DNA of 64,000 nt from JBBQYD01 sp942493075 (GTDB lineage: Bacteria; Verrucomicrobiota; Verrucomicrobiia; Limisphaerales; UBA8199): NCBI GenBank assembly GCA_942493075.1, contig OW818681.1, positions 806,001-870,000 of the forward strand. The letters are read 5' to 3'. A model generated the notes under the pieces. It was not told where the DNA came from and made no database searches. It worked only from the letters and a program-made list of their open reading frames with translations. Of this stretch, positions 44,038 to 52,083 are shown piece by piece (position 1 is the stretch's first letter; the number at the start of each line of letters is the position of its first letter). Position numbers and translations under genes: made by a program.

Positions 44038-45042
44038 TTATTGCGCGTAACCATTGCTACGAAACCATGCTACTGCATCGGCCAGTGCCTGGTCGGGAGG
44101 AGTCTGGGGCAACCCTAGTTCGCGAATCGCCTTCGCGGGGTTGAAGAACATCTTGTATTTGGCCATGCGCACTCCTGCTAACGGCGCCTTGGGCGGCTTG
44201 CCCGTGATGGCCGAGACCCGCTCGTCCACCTGTGCAGCAAGCCATGCCACGAAGTAAGGGATGCGCATCTTTGGGGCCTTTACTCCCGATACCTTCTGCA
44301 ACACAGCAAAGGCTTCCGCCATAGTCCAATTGCCTTGGGCGTTGCCCAGGATGTAACGTTCACCAACCTTCCCCCGTTCTGCAGCCAGGATGTGTCCCAC
44401 CGCAACGTCGCGCACGTGGACCCAATTCAATCCTGTGTCCAGATAAGCCGGCATCTTGCGGTTCAAAAAATCAACAATCACCTTTCCAGTAGGCGTCGGC
44501 TTCACATCCCGCGGTCCCACAGGGGCGCTGGGATTCACGATGACCACTGGCATCCCTTTCTGAGCACAGGCCAGGGCTTCCTGTTCGGCGCGCCACTTCG
44601 AAAGTTTGTAGTGATTGGACATCTGTGTTTCCGCCACAGGTGTTGTTTCATCCGTTGGGGTAACCGTGCCGTTGACGGATTTGGGAAGCCCGATGCACCC
44701 CACGGTGCTTGTGTAAACGATTCTTGAACAACCAGCTTCAGCAGCAGCTACGATCACGTTCTTCGTGCCGTCCACATTCGCGGCATACATGGGGGCGTAG
44801 TCTTTGAGCCAAAGGCTATAACTGGCGGCTACGTGGAAGCACCAGTCACACCCGCTGAGCCCTTTGCGGAGTGTGTCAGGTTGGCACACATCACCGGGAG
44901 CCGTCTCAAACGGAGCCCCCGCCAGCCCACGGGTGTCCGCGCCGGGCCGGAGCAAGACTGTAACCTGATGACCACGAGCGGTTAACTCATGAACCAGGTT
45001 GGCGCCGATGAAACCGGAGGCGCCCGTCACGAAGCATTTCAT
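44038..45042 (-). CDS. HpnA-like NAD-dependent sugar epimerase/dehydratase
   Basis: A 334-residue short-chain dehydrogenase of the extended type, starting at MKCFVTGASGFIG (45042). The cofactor loop is TGASGFIGANL, the acidic GDV segment follows, and the active site has the YTST strand and YKLSK (Tyr-x-x-x-Lys). The stretch CDWCFHVAASYSLWLKDYAPMYAANVDGTKNV is very like HpnA, the hopanoid-associated epimerase, but also like dihydroflavonol-reductase-type proteins. A hopanoid-related exporter is encoded at 20.4 kb. It is convergent with the lectin-like gene and divergent from the TPR gene. Confidence 0.75.
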   Translation of the reverse strand: MKCFVTGASGFIGANLVHELTARGHQVTVLLRPGADTRGLAGAPFETAPGDVCQPDTLRKGLSGCDWCFHVAASYSLWLKDYAPMYAANVDGTKNVIVAAAEAGCSRIVYTSTVGCIGLPKSVNGTVTPTDETTPVAETQMSNHYKLSKWRAEQEALACAQKGMPVVIVNPSAPVGPRDVKPTPTGKVIVDFLNRKMPAYLDTGLNWVHVRDVAVGHILAAERGKVGERYILGNAQGNWTMAEAFAVLQKVSGVKAPKMRIPYFVAWLAAQVDERVSAITGKPPKAPLAGVRMAKYKMFFNPAKAIRELGLPQTPPDQALADAVAWFRSNGYAQ

Positions 45043-45172
45043 GGGGGTTATAATCAACGAAGCGGCTCCCGTTGCAAGCCGCTGATTCAGAGTTTTTGGT
45101 CAAGATGATTTGGCCGCGGACGTTGGCACGCTTGACTTGCCCCCTGCACTACGGAAAAATGCGAACTGTTGT

Positions 45173-45592
45173 ATGCCGGAAAAGAGCAGTGCTAAAAATA
45201 AGAAACTGAATCGGAAAGAAACTCGCGAACTTGAGATCAAAGTTTCATTCATGGAGGGCATTGTTCGACGTGCTCCCGATTACGTGGAAGCACTGCAGAT
45301 TCTCGGCGACCTTTATACCCAAAAAGGCCACTACAGCAGCAGCTTGGAGGTAGATCAGAAGCTTTCCAGGCTCGAGCCTCGCAACCCGTTGGTGTTTTAT
45401 AACCTGGCCTGCAGCTACTCGCTTAATGGTGAAGTCGATGCCGCCCTGAATTCCCTGGAGCACGCGCTATCCCTGGGATACCGGGATTTCAAATGGCTGG
45501 CGAAAGACCCCGACTTGCGAACTATCCGCAAGCATCCTCAATACAGGGCTATTGAGGCCAAGATCCGCAAGCTCCAGATCAAGATCGTCTGA
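45173..45592 (+). CDS. Small TPR-repeat protein
   Basis: About 139 residues from the ATG at 45173 (an in-frame start at 45110 is possible). The N-terminus is lysine-rich and charged. Then come two to three TPR units: APDYVEALQILGDLYTQKGHY, PRNPLVFYNLACSYSLNGEVDAALNSLEHAL, and a last helix pair GYRDFKWLAKDPDLRTIRKHPQY, an ending frequent in TPR proteins. No signal peptide. TPRs mediate protein contacts; the partner is unknown. The lone Clp_N protein is convergent with it. Confidence 0.7.
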   Translation: MPEKSSAKNKKLNRKETRELEIKVSFMEGIVRRAPDYVEALQILGDLYTQKGHYSSSLEVDQKLSRLEPRNPLVFYNLACSYSLNGEVDAALNSLEHALSLGYRDFKWLAKDPDLRTIRKHPQYRAIEAKIRKLQIKIV

Positions 45593-45662
45593 GGCGTCGG
45601 TTCACTCCACAACGGGCCGACTGTTGCACTGGCGAAATGATACCATTCCGCCCGGCATTTGG

Positions 45663-46427
45663 TTAGCCCTGCACTTTCTCACCATCGAGCCCCGTGCCCG
45701 GCTCACAAAACTTCACGATGCAAGAGCGGGCGACGAAGATCGACTTTCCTTCGGTTTGCTCCAACTCGATGAAATCCAGCAGCAAGCCTGCTGAATCTGG
45801 CGGGGAGAGGAGCGTTCGAACGCTCTTGAATCGTACGTTGGAGTAAAGGGTCAGACCCTCGCCCGTTTCGCGGCAGTAAACGTCGTATAACTTGCCGTCG
45901 TCTACAAAAACGCTCAATGGGTCTCGAAAACTGCGCGGCCACTCAGAATCCTCCGAATTGTCTGGTTCGTCAGAACCCATAGATCGTTGCCTGACGGCTT
46001 GGCGCACGCCATTCGATTCCACCCCTGCGGCTTGTAGCAGGCGCGCTGCGATACCCTCTCCCTCGCAGATGATGCCCAGCAGGATGTCCTCGGTGCCGAC
46101 GTACTCCCGGTGCAGTTCCTGGGCCTCCCCGGCCGCCACGGCGAGCACTTGTTTCACGCGTGGCGTATGAAGGACTTTCCCAGTCTTAATGCCTTGATCG
46201 GGGCCGATTGGAATTTCCGTTTCAAGTTTCGCACGGAGTTCATGCAAATCGATGCCCATCTGCTCCAAAATCGCAATCGCCCTCCCTTCTCGCAGATCGG
46301 CTAAACCCAGGAGCAGATGCTCGGTGCCGAGAAAGTTATGGTTCAGACGGTGAGCGTGTGAGTTGGCCAACTGTAACAGCCGTTCAGCCCGGGGCGTGAG
46401 CTTTGTTGCCGAATACTCGTGGGTCAT
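45663..46427 (-). CDS. Stand-alone double Clp_N-domain protein
   Basis: A 254-residue protein whose first 150 residues are two Clp N-terminal repeats: LTPRAERLLQLANSHAHRLNHNFLGTEHLLLGL and the second HTPRVKQVLAVAAGEAQELHREYVGTEDILLGI. The AAA+ modules of ClpA/ClpC are absent. The C-terminal 100 residues are a beta-rich domain of unknown type (FVDDGKLYDVYCRETGEGLTL). In other bacteria free Clp_N proteins act as adaptors or decoys for the Clp protease; that role is possible here. The stop is clear and there is no sign of truncation of a longer clpC. Confidence 0.8.
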   Translation of the reverse strand: MTHEYSATKLTPRAERLLQLANSHAHRLNHNFLGTEHLLLGLADLREGRAIAILEQMGIDLHELRAKLETEIPIGPDQGIKTGKVLHTPRVKQVLAVAAGEAQELHREYVGTEDILLGIICEGEGIAARLLQAAGVESNGVRQAVRQRSMGSDEPDNSEDSEWPRSFRDPLSVFVDDGKLYDVYCRETGEGLTLYSNVRFKSVRTLLSPPDSAGLLLDFIELEQTEGKSIFVARSCIVKFCEPGTGLDGEKVQG

Positions 46428-46514
46428 GGTGATGCGAAGGTGCCGCGCTGTATGCCAAACAGCAAGTGCAATCCAGCATCCGGAATCCGCCTGAATCTCT
46501 ACAAGAGCCTTTAG

Positions 46515-47537
46515 TTACTTCGCCCCCACCGGCAGGTCGATGGCGAAACAGGCCCCGTTTCCTGCGGGGGGTTCCAGCGCCACAGTTCCATCATGCTCCC
46601 GTATAATTCGGTGGGCGATCGATAGCCCCAGGCCCGTTCCGTTCGCTTTAGTAGTGAAGAACGGTCGGAAAAGATTGAGAAAAGCATCGTGGCTGACGCC
46701 CGGGCCCGTGTCGCGGATAGTCAGGCGCAGTTTCGGTTCAGGGCCTGACAGATTCTCGGTGACGAGCGTGAGCGTGCCGCCTTGCCCCATGGCCTCCAGG
46801 GCATTGAGCAGCATGTTTAAGAAAGCTTGCTGCAGGTCAGGTTCCGAGCCGTGCAAAAGGTCGGGCTCGGCTTCGAAGACTGTTTTGAGCTCAACGCTTT
46901 GGCTGCGTATCCTTGGCTGCAATAGCCGCAGGAGGTAATCCAAACAGGTGTGCAGGTGAAAGCTTGCCTTCGCGGAATGGCGCGGGTTGGCATAGCGCAG
47001 CACACGGCTGGAGATTTCGTCGATTCGATTCAGTTCACGGCGCACCACTTCACCCAGTTCAGATTCTGGCTGCTTTTCCAACAGGAGTTCGACGAATGTC
47101 TTGCTGGCGACCAAAGCGTTTTTGATCTCGTGGGCCATAATGGCCGAAAGAGTGCCCATACTGGCCAGTCTTTCGAGGCGTGCGAGGGATTGCTCCACCG
47201 AGTTCTCGCGGGATCTGAATGTGACCAATGTCTGTGCGCCGCACGGGAATGCTTCTGCTTCACAGATGAGTTCAATTCCAGATGGGAGTGTGAGCTTGAA
47301 ATTGTGGCTCGCCTGGATCTGCTGCGTGCGGGAGGACTCCTGTGCAAGCTCACGCAACGGAACCGGTAGCTGGGCAATCGAAACCGAGATAGGTGCTGGA
47401 GAGGCTGGCAACTCCAGGAGAGTGGCGGAATCGGGGCTGACCGTCGCGGATTGTGATTCCCAGTTGAAGAGACAAAAACTACACAGTCCCCTTAAGTCCG
47501 GGTGCTTGGCTGAGCTCTGCATACAAAAGTCGCTCAT
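46515..47537 (-). CDS. Soluble sensor histidine kinase
   Basis: A 340-residue kinase without membrane segments. Residues 1-25 contain four cysteines (FC, LC, FC among them) that could bind metal. A PAS-like segment spans about 35-112. The HisKA domain has His136 in IMAHEIKNALVA, and HATPase_c has NMLLNALEAM, RDTGPGV, FFTTKANGTGLGLSI. It lies on the same strand as, and downstream of, the FadL-type gene, with a terminator between them. No response regulator adjoins it on this strand; the PhcR-like receiver at 52.1 kb is the nearest candidate partner. Confidence 0.85.
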   Translation of the reverse strand: MSDFCMQSSAKHPDLRGLCSFCLFNWESQSATVSPDSATLLELPASPAPISVSIAQLPVPLRELAQESSRTQQIQASHNFKLTLPSGIELICEAEAFPCGAQTLVTFRSRENSVEQSLARLERLASMGTLSAIMAHEIKNALVASKTFVELLLEKQPESELGEVVRRELNRIDEISSRVLRYANPRHSAKASFHLHTCLDYLLRLLQPRIRSQSVELKTVFEAEPDLLHGSEPDLQQAFLNMLLNALEAMGQGGTLTLVTENLSGPEPKLRLTIRDTGPGVSHDAFLNLFRPFFTTKANGTGLGLSIAHRIIREHDGTVALEPPAGNGACFAIDLPVGAK

Positions 47538-47615
47538 TGCTTAGGTCCGGGGGGACTATACCCGAGATTGATTTAGTGGGCAAACAAACATGCAAAATCG
47601 TTCGTCATAAAAATG

Positions 47616-47646
47616 CACCATTGAGGGATGTTCTCCCCCAATGGTG
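47616..47646 (-). terminator. Intrinsic terminator of the fadL-type gene
   Basis: On the minus strand CACCATTG...CAATGGTG forms an 8-bp stem extended by GGGA/TCCC across one mismatch, followed by CATTTTTATG. Confidence 0.75.
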
Positions 47647-47667
47647 AAGCGTGTCGGCCAGGGCCTG

Positions 47668-48969
47668 CTAAAATCGCCATCGATAGGCCAGTGACATTAG
47701 ATGGACTGTGATCTTGTATGTGCCGTTATAGAGCGGTTGCTGATTGGCGCTGATACGCCGGGTATCATAAAAATCCGCACCGTAGGCCGCTTCCAGCGAG
47801 TGGCCTTTGTAATGATAACCAAGGCCGACAGTGAAAACGTTTTGGTCCGCATCGGGAATCGTGGGCGAGAATGTTCTATCCGGCACCGGGCTTTGATAGA
47901 ACTGATAACCAGCTCTCAGGACCCAACCCTGTGCAAGCTTCCAATCTCCACCCACGCCAACGGTGAACGTGTCGTCCCAGTCCTGGTTGATGCTGCGGTT
48001 AGGCAGCATGGGATTATTATTGGCAATATCCAGCGGCAGTTGCTTAAAACGAGAGAACTCCAGCCACTCCAAATCGGCGCCCACCCGAATTTTATCCGTG
48101 ACCTGAAAGCCGTAGCCCAACGCGATAATGGTCGGGTAACGCATTTCGGATTCAAAGGAGCCTGAGGAGGTAAGTCCCAATCCAGTCAGTGGGGCTGGGG
48201 TGTTGGAAGACTTAAAGTCACCCTCCAGATCAGTGTTCATGGGGGTTCGATAGGTCAATGCCAGACGATGTTTTTCAGTAATCAGCCAGGTCAGACCCAG
48301 GTTAGCCCCGAATCCGAAGCCATCACCTTCACTTTGAATGACGCTTTCCTGAGGAATTCCCCAGGGCGCCCACGGGTAAAACTGTTTCAGTGTTAGCTCG
48401 CTCCACATAACATCGAGCCCTGCGCCGAACCGGAGCCGGTCATGCAGTTTAACGGCTACAGCCGGATTGATGTTGATCGTTTGCAGTTCCGCATAAAAAG
48501 GAGCGGTGTAGCGGAGTGCCCCGCCGGGAGCATAAGCAGAGGAGGTCTTATCCCACTCACTACCGATCCCGTAGGGAGTGGTGATGGCCAGGCCGGCAGC
48601 GATGGTATCCTGCTTCAGTGGGGCGGCCAGGAAGAGATTGGGCAGGAACTTCCAGGGATGAATGGTCTTTGCACTCTGCCCTGAGGGCGAATCATAATCC
48701 GCTGAGATCCTGACTATTGTGGGAGTGAGTTGCAGCTCAATATCACTCAGATCCAGCAGGTTGGCAGGGTTTTGGTGGACGGCGGAAGCGTCATCAACGT
48801 GCGCGATACGCCCTCCGGATCGCCCCATGTTGAATGTGCCCGGGGGAGGGTTGCGAAATCCTTCCGAGTAGGAAGTAACTGTAGAGATTCCCAAGGCCAG
48901 TGCTAAGAGCCTGCCAGCCTGAGGGGTACGTTGCCGCAGGTTCTTCCCATTCTGAGGTTTAGAGTTCAT
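47668..48969 (-). CDS. OmpP1/FadL-family outer-membrane transporter
   Basis: A 433-residue outer-membrane beta-barrel with a signal peptide (hydrophobic about 18-35). The N-terminal hatch region has FADL hallmarks: a NMGRSGG turn, then AVHQNPANLLDL (the conserved N-P-A motif). The barrel follows with alternating strands such as LALTYRTPMNTDLEGDF, ALGYGFQVTDKIRVGADLEW and WVLRAGYQFYQSP, and it ends with an aromatic C-terminal Phe (LAYRWRF). FadL proteins import long-chain fatty acids and other hydrophobic compounds. It is divergent, across 270 bp, from the PhcB-like signal-synthase operon, so movement of a fatty-acid-derived signal is a reasonable hypothesis. Confidence 0.85.
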   Translation of the reverse strand: MNSKPQNGKNLRQRTPQAGRLLALALGISTVTSYSEGFRNPPPGTFNMGRSGGRIAHVDDASAVHQNPANLLDLSDIELQLTPTIVRISADYDSPSGQSAKTIHPWKFLPNLFLAAPLKQDTIAAGLAITTPYGIGSEWDKTSSAYAPGGALRYTAPFYAELQTININPAVAVKLHDRLRFGAGLDVMWSELTLKQFYPWAPWGIPQESVIQSEGDGFGFGANLGLTWLITEKHRLALTYRTPMNTDLEGDFKSSNTPAPLTGLGLTSSGSFESEMRYPTIIALGYGFQVTDKIRVGADLEWLEFSRFKQLPLDIANNNPMLPNRSINQDWDDTFTVGVGGDWKLAQGWVLRAGYQFYQSPVPDRTFSPTIPDADQNVFTVGLGYHYKGHSLEAAYGADFYDTRRISANQQPLYNGTYKITVHLMSLAYRWRF

Positions 48970-49191
48970 GCAATTGACTGATTTAAGACATGGACTGTCC
49001 CGGTTCGGGACGTTTGATAAAAATCCCGATGTTTTAATGACTTTGTTGCTACTCCTGAACCGCCCGGCGGAACATGCCGCGCAACGAGCGTTGACTTAGG
49101 TTCAGCAAACCAGATGCCATATCCATGATCGTTAAGCAACCGGTTAGTGTCGATTTCCATCGTGCTTGGCCCGGAAAATGTTTATAAGTAA

Positions 49192-49204
49192 CTCAGAATC
49201 TGAG
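49192..49204. promoter_or_regulatory. 13-bp palindrome upstream of the phcB-like operon
   Basis: CTCAGA-A-TCTGAG is a perfect inverted repeat, 35 bp before the start codon at 49240 and inside the divergent fadL/phcB control region. A second small repeat, GTCCCG-GTT-CGGGAC, lies at 48997-49011 close to the fadL start. Both are candidate operators; the binding protein is unknown. Confidence 0.4.
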
Positions 49205-49239
49205 CTAATCGACCAGAGACGCAAACAACGCCACCGGCA

Positions 49240-50667
49240 ATGACTGACGCAAAAAAAGAAAACTCTTTCGATAGTTGGGTAATGTTCCGGGATGCGCAAG
49301 GCGGAGAGATACGTGCGACAGCGCAACGCTTTAATCGGCATTTGGTCGTTTTCGATCATTGCACCTTGGACAGTGTGCTGAGGGCTTCAGAAGCACTCAA
49401 AGATTTCCAAATCTTCTACAATGGCACGCTGATCTATGAGGGGCGAGCTGTGGTTCGCTCCTTGATCAATGCCGGCCCTACAACCGTCTGCGAGGCCAGT
49501 CTCGAGGACGGTTGGATCGATCTCCAGGCACTGACCGGGACAAATTCTGCCGGGCTTCTCCAGAGGTACCAGGACTTTTTTGCCGTGCATCAGAAACTGC
49601 ACCAACTGAGTTCTGACTATACGGTGGCTGTGGCCGGGCTCCAGAATTACCTCACCGATGTCCGGATGTGGCTGGACCATGTGGCCCTGGGCCTTAAGTC
49701 TGCAAACGGGCGCGCCCGGGTGGATTTGGAGCGAGAAGCTGCCTGGCAGATTCGCGAACCCATCGTGCGGACAATCTTTGATCTATTCGATCGCTTTGAG
49801 GAAGCCACCCGCCGGGTTCCAGAGGAACTCATCCCTGCTTACTACGCCTATGCTCAGCGCCAGGTCCGTCCGTTACTGATGGATGCGCCGTTTGTTTTTC
49901 GAACTTTTAGGAAGCCTCTCGGGTATGCCGGAGACTACAAGATGGTAGCAATGATGTTCGGAGAGCCGTGTGACGGCCCCTCGATCTTCGCCCGCGTGCT
50001 CAATTGCTATTCTCTTTCGCTGCCACCAATTGTTGCTCATCGGAACCGGATCGATTACCTGGCCCAGAATCTCGAGCAGGAGGTGCTGCGTGTGGCTCGC
50101 AGCCACCGCAGGGCACGCATTTACAACCTGGGTTGCGGACCCGCTCGCGAGATTCAGAAGCTCGCCGCCGAGTCTGCCATCATGAACGAAGCAGATTTCA
50201 CGCTGGTGGATTTCAACGCGGAAACCCTCACTCATGCTCAGCAGGAATTGGAGCGAGCCCGGGTTAATCACGCGCCTCGCATGGGGCTCGCATTCGTCCG
50301 CAAATCCGTTCAACAAGTCTTGAAGGAAAGCACCCGAATCGAGACCTCCGGGGAAGTGGGACGCTATGACGTCGTCTATTGTGCCGGCTTGTTCGATTAT
50401 CTGTCCGCCAATGTTTGCCGGCACCTGGTGGAAGTTTTCTGGCGCATGGTTGCCCCGGGCGGGTTGCTCATGGTAACCAACGTGGACCATCATCCCAGCA
50501 AAGGGCAGATGGAGTGCTTCCTGGATTGGAACCTCATCTATCGTGACAGCGCCTCGATGCGTATGCTGGTGCCGGATGGCGTGCCTGCCGAAGATGTGGT
50601 TCTGCGCCGGGATGTCACCGGCGTGAATATCTTCCTGGAGCTGCGCAAGCCTGAACATGCCGAGTGA
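49240..50667 (+). CDS. PhcB-like SAM-dependent methyltransferase (fatty-acid methyl ester signal synthase family)
   Basis: A 475-residue protein. The N-terminal 110 residues are beta-rich and PilZ-like. Then comes a helical region with the family signatures AYYAYAQRQVRPLLM (about 199-213) and FRKPLGYAGDYKMVAMM (about 223-239). The C-terminal class I methyltransferase fold has the SAM loop IYNLGCGPAREIQ (about 294), acidic LVDFNAET (about 322) and YDVVYCAGLFDYL. These signatures belong to the group annotated as 3-hydroxypalmitic acid methyl ester biosynthesis proteins, typified by Ralstonia PhcB, which methylates a 3-hydroxy fatty acid to make the quorum signal. It overlaps the sensor gene by 11 bp. 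The exact product here is unknown. Confidence 0.8.
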   Translation: MTDAKKENSFDSWVMFRDAQGGEIRATAQRFNRHLVVFDHCTLDSVLRASEALKDFQIFYNGTLIYEGRAVVRSLINAGPTTVCEASLEDGWIDLQALTGTNSAGLLQRYQDFFAVHQKLHQLSSDYTVAVAGLQNYLTDVRMWLDHVALGLKSANGRARVDLEREAAWQIREPIVRTIFDLFDRFEEATRRVPEELIPAYYAYAQRQVRPLLMDAPFVFRTFRKPLGYAGDYKMVAMMFGEPCDGPSIFARVLNCYSLSLPPIVAHRNRIDYLAQNLEQEVLRVARSHRRARIYNLGCGPAREIQKLAAESAIMNEADFTLVDFNAETLTHAQQELERARVNHAPRMGLAFVRKSVQQVLKESTRIETSGEVGRYDVVYCAGLFDYLSANVCRHLVEVFWRMVAPGGLLMVTNVDHHPSKGQMECFLDWNLIYRDSASMRMLVPDGVPAEDVVLRRDVTGVNIFLELRKPEHAE

Positions 50668-52081
50668 GCCCACATCTCTCCAAGCACCCACGCCAATACC
50701 GGAAGCCGAGTATGAGCGCCAGATAATGGTTCGGCACCTGCGGGTCGGGTGCTACCTGGTCATGGTGTTGATGCCTGTCGGATTCCTGCTCGACTATGCT
50801 TACTATTACCGGGATTACGAAGCTCGCTGGCTCTTTCTGATTTTTCGCCTGACCTGCTCCTTGATCCTGGTGCCGATCCCGGGTTTGTTGCGCTCCGAGT
50901 TTGGCTTGCGACACTACCAGGGTGTTGGGTTGTTCGTCGCTCTCCTTCCGTCTTTCTTCATATGCTGGATGATTTATGAGCGAGAGGGGCCATTCTCTCC
51001 CTATTACGCAGGGCTCAACTTGATTTTGCTTGCGATCGCCTTCGTTCTGCGATGGAGCGTTCCTCTAAGCCTGATCACTCTCGCCATCATTACATTCATG
51101 TACGTGGGAGCTTGTGTGTTGCATGGGTTCCCAAAGGGCAATGAGCTTTTTGCCGCTCTCAGCGTCTTCGCCAACAATCTCTATTTTTTGGGACTCACAG
51201 GCGTCATTGTAGTAACCGGCAGCAGGATACATCACCGATTGCGTCTCAGGGAGACCGCGCTCAGCCAGCAGTTGGCCCGGAGCAAGAGCGAATTGGAAAC
51301 CAGCAACGATCGTCTGGAAGGAACCATCCAGAAACTGCGGACCACCCAACTGCAATTGGTGCAATCGGAGAAACGTCGCGCCCTGGGTGTCCTTGCCGGG
51401 GGCATCATTCACGATATAGGGAACACCCTTAACCACACCCGGACCAATTTGTTCGCCCTGCGCAAAAAGATATCCGCCGTGCCCGATGCCCAAAGGGTCT
51501 CCATGGAGCAGATTTCCAATGATGTGGAATCGGGCATCAAACAGGCCATCAGCACCGTCCAGCGTGTGAGGTTATATACTCACCCGGATACCGAAATCAA
51601 GGAGATGGTCGAGGTGCGCGAAGTAGTGGATGCAGCTCTGATGTTCACCAGTTCCCGAATGCGAGAGGCAGGGGTCACCCTGGTTCAGGCCCTTGAGCCT
51701 GGGTTGCGCGTTTGGGGCAACAAGCAAAGCCTGATCGACGCCCTGGTGAACCTGCTGCTCAATTCTGCGGATGCCCTCAAGCTCAAGACGTTTGACCAGG
51801 ACCTCGGGCCTTCCATCGAGATCACTGGACGGCAGGCCGAGGATCGAGCATTCTTGATCGTGCGCGACAACGGCACGGGGATTGCCCCATCGATCCTGGA
51901 CAAGGTTTTTGATCCGTATTTCACGACAAAAGACGTGGGCGAAGGCACTGGATTGGGATTATCCACCTGCAAGGACGTGGTGGAGAAGTGCGGGGGCCAG
52001 GTTCGCGTGCGTTCCGAACAGGGCAAATTTTGCGAGTTTAGCCTGGAATTTCCGATAACAGAAAGAAACGAAGCGACCTGA
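50657..52081 (+). CDS. PhcS-like six-TM sensor histidine kinase
   Basis: A 474-residue kinase. Six membrane helices fall in residues about 30-195 with only short loops, so the signal is likely to be sensed within the membrane, as for hydrophobic autoinducers. A coiled coil follows (about 205-240), then an H-box with His252 in GGIIHDIGNTLNHTRTNLF (of the IGN type, not the usual RNP) and HATPase motifs NLLLNSADAL, VRDNGTGIAPSI and GEGTGLGLST. Gene order, topology and coupling to the methyltransferase match PhcS of Ralstonia. The next gene starts 2 bp after its stop. Confidence 0.82.
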   Translation: MPSEPTSLQAPTPIPEAEYERQIMVRHLRVGCYLVMVLMPVGFLLDYAYYYRDYEARWLFLIFRLTCSLILVPIPGLLRSEFGLRHYQGVGLFVALLPSFFICWMIYEREGPFSPYYAGLNLILLAIAFVLRWSVPLSLITLAIITFMYVGACVLHGFPKGNELFAALSVFANNLYFLGLTGVIVVTGSRIHHRLRLRETALSQQLARSKSELETSNDRLEGTIQKLRTTQLQLVQSEKRRALGVLAGGIIHDIGNTLNHTRTNLFALRKKISAVPDAQRVSMEQISNDVESGIKQAISTVQRVRLYTHPDTEIKEMVEVREVVDAALMFTSSRMREAGVTLVQALEPGLRVWGNKQSLIDALVNLLLNSADALKLKTFDQDLGPSIEITGRQAEDRAFLIVRDNGTGIAPSILDKVFDPYFTTKDVGEGTGLGLSTCKDVVEKCGGQVRVRSEQGKFCEFSLEFPITERNEAT

Positions 52082-52083
52082 GC

